Below, one piece after another: positions 53,662 to 60,403 of a stretch of 64,000 nt of DNA. Below the pieces are notes generated by a model, which saw only the letters and a program-made list of their open reading frames with translations, was not told the DNA's origin and searched no databases. Source of the DNA: Parasulfuritortus sp037439465 (GTDB lineage: Bacteria > Pseudomonadota > Gammaproteobacteria > Burkholderiales > Thiobacillaceae); NCBI GenBank assembly GCA_037439465.1, contig JBBIVX010000017.1, forward strand, positions 1-64,000, written 5' to 3'. The translations under genes were made by a program, and so were the position numbers. How positions within the stretch are numbered: position 1 is the stretch's first letter; each line of letters starts with the position of its first letter.

Positions 53662-54219
53662 TCAAAATTCCAGGATCGTGGGGAGGAGATCGACGAAGCG
53701 GGTGAAGCCGTGGTTGCCGCCGTCCAGCACGATCTGCCGGGCACCTGTGAAATAGGCCATCGCCTCGCGGTGATCGAGCACCTCGTCGCCGCGCTCAACC
53801 AGCAACAGATGATCCTGCGGCCGGCTCAGGCGCGCCACGTTGAGTGCCGCCAGTTCGGCCAGATGCGCCGCCGTGAAATCGTAGACCACGTCGCTGTGCC
53901 AGTTTTTCTGGCGCTGACCGACGGCATCGCGCAGCTTCTCGTGGCAGGCAACGCAGGGGTTGATGTGCACCGCCTTGAGCCGATGTTTCTCGGCCAGGTA
54001 AGCGGCATAAAAGCCGCCAAGCGAGCTGCCGACCAGCTTGGCCGGCCCTTGGCTGGTGGCGATCAATGCCTCGACCTGGGCGATGGCGGCGGCGGGACGA
54101 TGCGGCAGGTCAGGACAGACGCAGGCCTCGCCCAGGCCGCGTTCCGCCATCCAGGCCATGAGGGCGCGGGCCTTGCCAGAGAGCGAGGAACTGTTGAAGC
54201 CGTGCAGGTAGATCAGCAT
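53662..54219 (-). CDS. YqiA/YcfP-type alpha/beta-hydrolase esterase
   Basis: Small esterase of 185 residues. The N-terminus MLIYLHGFNSSSLSGKAR matches the YqiA family. The nucleophile is Ser66 in GSSLGG (64-69), and the probable catalytic His is in GGNHGF near the C-terminus. An acidic residue in RGDEVLD could complete the triad. The natural substrate is unknown. It lies 32 bases after the lipoprotein gene. Confidence 0.9.
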   Translation of the reverse strand: MLIYLHGFNSSSLSGKARALMAWMAERGLGEACVCPDLPHRPAAAIAQVEALIATSQGPAKLVGSSLGGFYAAYLAEKHRLKAVHINPCVACHEKLRDAVGQRQKNWHSDVVYDFTAAHLAELAALNVARLSRPQDHLLLVERGDEVLDHREAMAYFTGARQIVLDGGNHGFTRFVDLLPTILEF

Positions 54220-54251
54220 GAGGACGGGTAGGGCGGCGCAATAGCGCGATT

Positions 54252-54887
54252 TTACCCGTTCGACTGGGTGAGCCAGAGGGTGATTTCGTCGATGACCTGA
54301 TTGGCCGCCTGGTTCATGGCCTCGGCCGCGCCGGCGGCGGAATAGTCGGCGACCGGGACCTGGGCGACAAAGACGCGCCGGCCGATGAGCTCGCCGCGGC
54401 TGCGCCGCACCAGCTCCGCCTCGATGAGCAGGAGCACAGTGCCGGGCGGGGTGACGGCGTCGTGATAGAAGTCGATCAGGCGGGTGTTGAGCTGGAACTC
54501 ACCCGTCACACCGCCGGCCAGCGGCGCCACCGTGCCATAAACGCCGGAGGCCTCCAGCCGCTGGCGCAGGAGCCAGGTCAGGCGCTGGCCCGGCAGCTCC
54601 GCCCAGTAGGCGAACTCATATTGCGAGCGAGTGCCAGGGAGGCGGCTGTAGGCGAGGCGCGGCTCCCGGTAGAAGGCCGAGCTGTCCATCTCGCGCAGCA
54701 GCAGCACGCCAGGCTGGGTTTGGCCAAGGCGCTGGATGGGACCGGGATCGGTCAGCACGTAGTAGGTCAGCGGCTGTGAGGCCCCTGGCAGATAAGCGCA
54801 GCCGCCGAGCAGCGCGGTGAGTAGCAGAGCGGTCAACGCGCCCGGCGTGACGCCTTTGGGCCGGATGGGCGTGCGTCCCCGTTTCAT
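54252..54887 (-). CDS. ABC-transport auxiliary lipoprotein (PqiC/YmbA-like)
   Basis: Outer-membrane-type lipoprotein of 211 residues with a signal peptide and lipobox LLGGC (Cys30). The domain (YYVLTDPGPI..., LLLREMDSSAFYREPRLAYSR, ...FAYWAELPGQRLTWLLRQRLEASG) resembles the ABC-type transport auxiliary component found with MCE proteins. Its ATG overlaps the mlaD-like stop (ATGA), so it is part of the MCE transporter operon and may form the outer-membrane end of the lipid path. Confidence 0.9.
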   Translation of the reverse strand: MKRGRTPIRPKGVTPGALTALLLTALLGGCAYLPGASQPLTYYVLTDPGPIQRLGQTQPGVLLLREMDSSAFYREPRLAYSRLPGTRSQYEFAYWAELPGQRLTWLLRQRLEASGVYGTVAPLAGGVTGEFQLNTRLIDFYHDAVTPPGTVLLLIEAELVRRSRGELIGRRVFVAQVPVADYSAAGAAEAMNQAANQVIDEITLWLTQSNG

Positions 54888-55831
54888 TTTGACTCCTCGC
54901 CGGGCCCCAGGCTGGCCTTGCTGGGCCCGTACAGCACCCTCGCCGGATTGGCCAGGGCGCGGCCGGTGTCCTGCAGCGCATCGCCAGCCAGGCGCAGCGA
55001 TTGGGCGGTGGATTGGATTTCCTGCCCGGAGAGGTCAGTCGTCAGTTTCATCTGGCTGGCCAGGTCAGCCATGTCCCGATCGAGCTTGGCGAGGCTGTGG
55101 CGGGCCTGGGCCAGGGTGTCGGTGGTTTCGCCCGCCAGCCGGTCAAGGCGTTGACGGGTGTCCTGCAGCGCCAGGCGGGCCTCTCCGCCAAGACCGTCCA
55201 CCTGATCGGCGGCGCGGCGGGTGCTGATGAGAGCGGCCGAGAGCGCCGGCATGGCACGCTTGATCTCGCCGCTGGCGCCATCGAGGTTGCTCAGGGTGGT
55301 ACTCAGCGCCCGCTGGTTGCTGTCCGAGAGCAGGCGGTTGAAACGGCTCAGGGCTTCGCGGCTGGCGACGCCGAGTTCCTCCAGGGTGTCCGCGACGCGG
55401 GTCAGTTGCGGCACGCCTTCGGGAATGATCGGGTATTTCTCGCCTGCCTCCACCCGTGTCAGCGCGAGGCCGTTTTGCGGCGGATTCTCCAGGTCGACCG
55501 CGGCCAGGCCGGTGACCAGGTGGCGGGCGATGATGGCCTTGGTGCCTTCGAGCACCGGGGTGCGCGCATCGACCTGCAACAGCACCCGCACCTTGCGCGC
55601 CTCGCCGCCGATGATGGCGTAATCGATGACCTTGCCAACGTTGACGCCCTGCATACGGACGTTGCTGTTGATCTGCAGCCCCTCCAGCGATTGTTTCTGG
55701 AAATAGACGACGAAACGCTTCATCGCCAGGTCGTTGGCATTGCCGGCCAGCCAATAGAGGCCGGCCGCCAGCAGGGCGATGAGGGCCAGGGTCAGCAGGC
55801 CGACGCGGACATATCTGGCTTCAGACTCCAT
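54884..55831 (-). CDS. mlaD: MCE/MlaD-domain periplasmic substrate-binding protein
   Basis: Membrane-anchored MCE protein, likely a hexameric ring that carries lipids. The start at 55831 (MESEARYVRVGLLTLALIALLAAGLYWLAG) gives one N-terminal membrane helix. The MCE domain follows (FVVYFQKQSLEGLQINSNVRMQGVNVGKVIDYAII), and a long helical C-terminus completes the 315 residues. The upstream extension to 55918 lies within the ATPase gene. It overlaps the ATPase gene by 11 bases and the lipoprotein gene by 4. Confidence 0.93.
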   Translation of the reverse strand: MESEARYVRVGLLTLALIALLAAGLYWLAGNANDLAMKRFVVYFQKQSLEGLQINSNVRMQGVNVGKVIDYAIIGGEARKVRVLLQVDARTPVLEGTKAIIARHLVTGLAAVDLENPPQNGLALTRVEAGEKYPIIPEGVPQLTRVADTLEELGVASREALSRFNRLLSDSNQRALSTTLSNLDGASGEIKRAMPALSAALISTRRAADQVDGLGGEARLALQDTRQRLDRLAGETTDTLAQARHSLAKLDRDMADLASQMKLTTDLSGQEIQSTAQSLRLAGDALQDTGRALANPARVLYGPSKASLGPGEESK

Positions 55832-56588
55832 GCGTGTGCTTCCTTGCCTCCACATGAGCGGAGAAATAAGATCGTATCCATTCGTGTTCGGTGCGCGCCA
55901 CCTTGGCCACAGGGCCATCGGCGATGACCTTGCCGCCGTGCAGTGCCACCACCCGGTCCACCATGCCCCATAGGGTATCCAGATCGTGGCTGGTGAGCAA
56001 AGCGGTCAGCCCCAAACTATCACAGAGCGTGCGCAACAGGTGATCGAACTCGCGCGCGCTGATCGGATCGAGGCCGGAGGTGGGTTCGTCGAGAAACAGC
56101 ACCTCCGGCTCCAGGGCGAGGGCGCGCGCCAGGGCGGCGCGTTTCTTCATGCCGCCGGACAGCTCGCTGGGGCGTTTTCCGGCCGCCTCGGGCGGCAGCC
56201 CGACCAGACGTATCTTGAGCCTCGCCACCTCCGCCAGCAGCGACCGCGGCAGGTCGGTGTGCTCGCGCAGCGGCGCCGCCACGTTTTCCGCCACGGTCAG
56301 CGAGGAAAACAGGGCCCCTTCCTGGAACAACATGCCAAAACGGCGGCGGAGCCGATTGAGTGCATCCGGCGAAAGTTGCCAGACATCCTCGCCGAGCAGA
56401 CGGATATGGCCGCTGTCGGGCCGGTTCAGACCGATGCACTCGCGCAGCAACACCGTCTTGCCGGTGCCGCTGGCGCCGATCAGGGCGACGATCTCGCCTG
56501 CCTCGACCTTGAAATCGACGCCGGCGTGCAGGACGACTCCGCCCAGGCGGGTATGCACATCCTCCACCGCCAGTACCAGGCGGCTCAT
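55821..56588 (-). CDS. mlaF: MCE-transporter ATP-binding protein (MlaF-like)
   Basis: ABC ATPase of 255 residues starting at 56588. Walker A GASGTGKT is at 38-45, the signature LSGGM at 143-147, LFLDEPTSGLDP is Walker B/D-loop, and the switch His is in TSHDLDTL. The LSGGMKKR signature is typical of MlaF/Mkl-type ATPases. Overlaps mlaE by 4 bases (ATGA). The frame stays open far upstream, but only antisense-type composition is encoded there. Confidence 0.94.
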   Translation of the reverse strand: MSRLVLAVEDVHTRLGGVVLHAGVDFKVEAGEIVALIGASGTGKTVLLRECIGLNRPDSGHIRLLGEDVWQLSPDALNRLRRRFGMLFQEGALFSSLTVAENVAAPLREHTDLPRSLLAEVARLKIRLVGLPPEAAGKRPSELSGGMKKRAALARALALEPEVLFLDEPTSGLDPISAREFDHLLRTLCDSLGLTALLTSHDLDTLWGMVDRVVALHGGKVIADGPVAKVARTEHEWIRSYFSAHVEARKHTHGV

Positions 56589-57709
56589 GGCCGGATCTCC
56601 GGATGGACGATGGCGAACAGGGCATTGATGAGGATCACAGCCACCAGACTGGCGACCACGGTGGCGGTGGTGCGCTCGCCGACGCTCCTGGCATCGCGGC
56701 TGACGGCGAAGCCGTTGCGGCAGGCGATGTAGGCGATGGCGGCGGCAAAGGCCGGCGCCTTGGTAAGGCCGAAAAGTACGGTGTCCAGCGGCAACACGCT
56801 CTGCATGCGGCTGAAGAAAGTGTAGAAGGTGATGTCGAGTTGTGCCGCGGCCACGGTCGCGGCCCCCAATACGCCCATGATGTCGCCGAAAAAGGTCAGT
56901 AGCGGCAGGGCGACGACAATGGCGAGCAGGCGGGGGAGCACCAGCACCTGGATGGGAGAGAGCCCCAGAGTGGCGATGGCGTCGATCTCCTCGGTCACCT
57001 TCATGGCGCCGATCTGGGCGGTGAAGGCGGCGCCGGAACGGCCGGCTACCAGAATGGCCGCAAGGAGGGGCGCTAGCTCGCGGGTCACGGCCAGGGAGAC
57101 GCCATCGACGATGAAGATGTTGGCGCCATATTTTTCGATCTGTATGCCAAGGAGGTAGGCGAACACCACGCCGATCAGGTAGGTCATCAGGGCGACGATG
57201 GGCAGCGCCCGCAGGCCCACGGCCTCCAGTTGCACGACGCTCTCGCGCCGGCGCAGGCGGCCGGGGTGGCGCAGTAGCGACATGAGGCCCGCGCCGATCT
57301 GGCCGAGAAAGGCCAGCCCGCTGGGCAGGGCCGCCAGCCAGCCGGTCACATGCTTGCCCAGTCGGCCGATCAGGCCACGCCGGGGAGCCGGTGCCGCGGG
57401 CTCGACGGCGAGGCGGGCGGCAACGAGTTCGATCAGCGCCAGCCGATCTGGCGGGAAGCCGCTCAGGCTGACCCGTTCCCAGGGTATGCCCACGGCCCGC
57501 AGTCGCTGGTGCAGGAGCATGACGCCGCTGCTGTCGAGGCCGATCACATCGGTGCCATCGAGGCTGAGCGCCGTGACTTTTGGCCACTCCAGGCGGGCAA
57601 GCTCGGCGTCCAGCGAGGCCAGTTGCGGTAGCCGCCAGTCGCCTGCCAGGGTGGCCCGCCAGCCCGCGTCGAGGCGCTGCAGACGGAGGCGGGCGGCGGC
57701 TGCGCTCAT
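56585..57709 (-). CDS. mlaE: MCE-transporter permease with N-terminal STAS domain (MlaE-like)
   Basis: Inner-membrane permease of the MCE ABC transporter, 374 residues. Residues 1-100 look like a STAS domain (LSLDGTDVIGLDSSGVMLLHQRLRAVG). The remainder has five or so membrane helices with the family segments ELAPLLAAILVAGRSGAAFTAQIGAMKVTEEIDA and LPRLLAIVVALPLLTFFGDIMGV. In E. coli the STAS domain is a separate protein, MlaB; here the two are fused. It overlaps mpl by 4 bases. Confidence 0.94.
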   Translation of the reverse strand: MSAAAARLRLQRLDAGWRATLAGDWRLPQLASLDAELARLEWPKVTALSLDGTDVIGLDSSGVMLLHQRLRAVGIPWERVSLSGFPPDRLALIELVAARLAVEPAAPAPRRGLIGRLGKHVTGWLAALPSGLAFLGQIGAGLMSLLRHPGRLRRRESVVQLEAVGLRALPIVALMTYLIGVVFAYLLGIQIEKYGANIFIVDGVSLAVTRELAPLLAAILVAGRSGAAFTAQIGAMKVTEEIDAIATLGLSPIQVLVLPRLLAIVVALPLLTFFGDIMGVLGAATVAAAQLDITFYTFFSRMQSVLPLDTVLFGLTKAPAFAAAIAYIACRNGFAVSRDARSVGERTTATVVASLVAVILINALFAIVHPEIRP

Positions 57710-59058
57710 GGCCGGGCGAGGCGGAGGAGCAGCTTATCGTGCAGCCCGCCGAAACCGCCATTGCTCATCACCAGGATGTGGTCGCCGGGCCGGGCCTCGG
57801 CGGCGATGGCGGCAATCAATGCGTCGATGTCATCGTCAACGACCGCCCGGTCGGCCAATGGCCGCAGGGCGGCGGCGGCGTCCCAGCCCAAGTCCCTGGC
57901 ATAGCAGAATATCTTTTGCGCGTCCCGCAAACTGTCGGCCAGCTGGTCCTTCAGCGTGCCCAGTTTCATGGTGTTGGAACGCGGCTCCAGCACCGCCAGG
58001 ATGCGCGCCGCGCTTACCCGCGAGCGCAGCCCGGCCAGGGTGGTCGCGATGGCGGTCGGGTGATGGGCGAAGTCGTCGTAGACGGCGATGCCGTTGACCG
58101 TGCCGCGCAATTCCAGTCTCCGCTTGACATTTCGGAAGCGGGACAGCGCCTCGATGGCCGCCCGAGGCGGCACGCCGGCATGACGGGCAGCGGCGATGGC
58201 GGCCAGGGCGTTATGCTGGTTGTGCTCGCCGACCAGCCCCCAGGTCAGGCGGCCGACCGGTTGGTCGTCCAGGCTGACAGCGAAACTCGCCGCATCGAGG
58301 GCCTTGGCCTTCCAGCCGAGGCCCGGCCCGGCAAAATATTCCACCCTGCTCCAGCAGCCTTTGCCCAACACCCTTACTATGTTCTCGTCGCCGCCGTTGG
58401 CGACCACCAGGCCCTTGCCCGGCACGGTGCGTACCAGGTGATGGAACTGGGTCTCGATGGCGGCGAGGTCGGGGAAGATGTCGGCGTGGTCGTATTCCAG
58501 GTTGTTCAGGATCGCCGTGCGCGGGTGGTAGTGGACGAACTTGGAGCGCTTGTCGAAGAAGGCGGTGTCGTACTCGTCGGCCTCGATGACGAAGAACGGC
58601 GAGTCGGTCAGCCGCGCCGAGACGCCGAAGTTCATCGGCACGCCGCCGACCAGGTAGCCGGGGTTGAGTTTCGCGTCCTCCAATATCCAGGCCAGCATGG
58701 CCGAGGTGGTGGTCTTGCCGTGGGTGCCCGCCACCGCCAGCACCCATTTGTCCTTCAATACATTCTCATACAGCCACTGTGGGCCGGAAATATAAGGCAG
58801 GCCGCGATCGAGTATCGCCTCCATCAAGGGTTGCTTGCCCCGGCTGACGACGTTGCCGATCACGAACACATCGGCGCCAATGTCGGCCTGTCCGGCGCCG
58901 AAACCCTCGATCAGGGCGATGCCCTGGGCTTCGAGCTGGGTGCTCATGGGCGGGTAGACCTGGGCATCGCAGCCGGTGACGCGGTGGCCCGCCTGTTTGG
59001 CGATGACCGCGAGGCCGCCCATGAAGGTGCCGCAAATGCCGAGGATATGGATGTGCAT
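57706..59058 (-). CDS. mpl: UDP-N-acetylmuramate:L-alanyl-gamma-D-glutamyl-meso-diaminopimelate ligase
   Basis: Recycles the murein tripeptide by joining it to UDP-MurNAc. The 450 residues begin MHIHILGICGTFMGGLAVIAKQAGHRVTGCDA (Mur-ligase N-terminal fold). They contain the ATP loop GTHGKTTTSAMLAW, EADEYDTAFFDKRSKFVHY, and the C-terminal FRNVKRRLELRG with YDDFAHHPTAI. It is the first gene of the minus-strand run mpl-mlaE-mlaF-mlaD and diverges from rpfG across 202 bases. Confidence 0.97.
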   Translation of the reverse strand: MHIHILGICGTFMGGLAVIAKQAGHRVTGCDAQVYPPMSTQLEAQGIALIEGFGAGQADIGADVFVIGNVVSRGKQPLMEAILDRGLPYISGPQWLYENVLKDKWVLAVAGTHGKTTTSAMLAWILEDAKLNPGYLVGGVPMNFGVSARLTDSPFFVIEADEYDTAFFDKRSKFVHYHPRTAILNNLEYDHADIFPDLAAIETQFHHLVRTVPGKGLVVANGGDENIVRVLGKGCWSRVEYFAGPGLGWKAKALDAASFAVSLDDQPVGRLTWGLVGEHNQHNALAAIAAARHAGVPPRAAIEALSRFRNVKRRLELRGTVNGIAVYDDFAHHPTAIATTLAGLRSRVSAARILAVLEPRSNTMKLGTLKDQLADSLRDAQKIFCYARDLGWDAAAALRPLADRAVVDDDIDALIAAIAAEARPGDHILVMSNGGFGGLHDKLLLRLARP

Positions 59059-59260
59059 GGATGCCTAAGAGGTCGTCGCGTTGGCCCGATTATCGCTTCT
59101 GTTAAAGTTCACTGTCACTTTGCCGATATAGCAGAGGTGACGCGGTCATCGGCGCTGGGCAAGGGGCGGCCATGGCTCCGGTGCGCGGCAGTAAAATTTA
59201 ATGAAATTAAGTGGTTAAGCGTAAACTTTGGCCGTGTGAGTGGCATGGCAGGAGAGTGGA

Positions 59261-60403
59261 ATGAATGTCAAACGCCTGAAACTGGTCACCAACGCCTATA
59301 CGGCGGCCGCCACTCGGTCGGGTCTGGCGCCAGAGGCCGACCATCCAGGCGCGGTATTCATCGTTGATGACCGGGCCACGGCGCGCAACCTGCTGGTGGG
59401 GCTGGCTAATTCTCTGGAGCCCGGCCTCAAGGTGGAGAGCTTCGCCGACCCGCGCGATGCCCTGGAAGCTGCCAAGCAGGCCCCGCCCGATCTCATCATC
59501 ACCGATTTCCGCATGCCGTCGATGGACGGTATCGAGTTCACCCGCCAACTGCGCGCCAACCCCCAACTGGTGGATGTCCCCGTCGTCGTCATCACCGTCG
59601 TCGAAGACCGCAAGGTGCGGCAGCAGGCCCTGGAAAGTGGCGCCACCGATTTTCTCACGCGGCCGATCGATCCCCATGAATGCCGCGCCCGCTGCCGCAA
59701 CCTGCTGGCGCTGCGGCGCAGCCAGAAGAGCCTGCAGGAAAGGGCGCATTGGCTGGAGACGCAGGTGGCGCAGGCTACCCGCGACATCCATGCACGTGAG
59801 CGGGAAACCCTGATCAAGCTGGCCAAAGCCGGCGAATACCGTGACGAACACACTGGCAACCACATCTATCGCATGGCCAAATACAGCCGCCTCATTGCCC
59901 ACGAGCTCGGTCTGCCGGGCCAGGAGTGCGAGGAGATCGAGCTTACCGCGCCGATGCATGACCTGGGCAAGATCGGCATCCCGGACCATATCCTGCTCAA
60001 GCCCGGCCCACTTTCTCCCCAGGAATGGCTGATCATGAAAAAACACCCGGAAATCGGCCACGACATCCTGGTGGAAAGTCCCTCCCGTTATCTGCGCATG
60101 GGTGCGGTGATCGCCTATCATCATCACGAACGTTTCGACGGCAAGGGTTATCCTCGCCAGATCGCGGGCGCCGCCATCCCCCTGCCGGCGCGCATAGTCA
60201 CGGTGGCCGATGTCTTTGATGCCCTTACCTCGGCCCGGCCATACAAGGCGGCCTGGAGCTTCGAAACGTCGGTGGACTATCTTGAGGCGCAGCAGGGCGG
60301 CCATTTCGACCCCGAGTGCGTGCGCGCTTTCCTGCGCCGCATCAAGGAGGTCCGCCAGATCATGCATAAGTACACGGACGGCCCGGAAGGGACGCGGGCA
60401 TGA
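59261..60403 (+). CDS. rpfG: two-component response regulator with HD-GYP domain (RpfG)
   Basis: Output protein of the DSF system; HD-GYP domains hydrolyse cyclic-di-GMP. The start at 59261 has AGGAG upstream. The 380 residues have a receiver domain (about 31-150) with acidic Asp36/Asp37 and phospho-acceptor Asp82 in TDFRMP. A coiled linker follows, and then the HD-GYP domain: His233-Asp234 in PMHDLGKIGIPD, HHHERFDGKGYP with GYP at 296-298, and VADVFDALTSARPYK. The usual receiver Lys appears as Arg134 (FLTRPID). It overlaps rpfC by 4 bases. An AT-rich stretch at 59190-59216 may hold its promoter. Confidence 0.93.
   Translation: MNVKRLKLVTNAYTAAATRSGLAPEADHPGAVFIVDDRATARNLLVGLANSLEPGLKVESFADPRDALEAAKQAPPDLIITDFRMPSMDGIEFTRQLRANPQLVDVPVVVITVVEDRKVRQQALESGATDFLTRPIDPHECRARCRNLLALRRSQKSLQERAHWLETQVAQATRDIHARERETLIKLAKAGEYRDEHTGNHIYRMAKYSRLIAHELGLPGQECEEIELTAPMHDLGKIGIPDHILLKPGPLSPQEWLIMKKHPEIGHDILVESPSRYLRMGAVIAYHHHERFDGKGYPRQIAGAAIPLPARIVTVADVFDALTSARPYKAAWSFETSVDYLEAQQGGHFDPECVRAFLRRIKEVRQIMHKYTDGPEGTRA

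Noticed and set aside
52237..54231. 664-codon plus-strand open frame
   Set aside because: It runs antisense across the RNase and esterase genes, lacks a Shine-Dalgarno and shows no recognisable domain.
56589..57761. Long upstream extension of the MlaF-like ATPase frame
   Set aside because: It is the out-of-frame reading of mlaE; the ATPase domain starts cleanly at 56588 with an ATGA overlap.
57580..59367. 595-codon plus-strand open frame
   Set aside because: Antisense to mpl and running into the rpfG leader; composition is that of a shadow frame.
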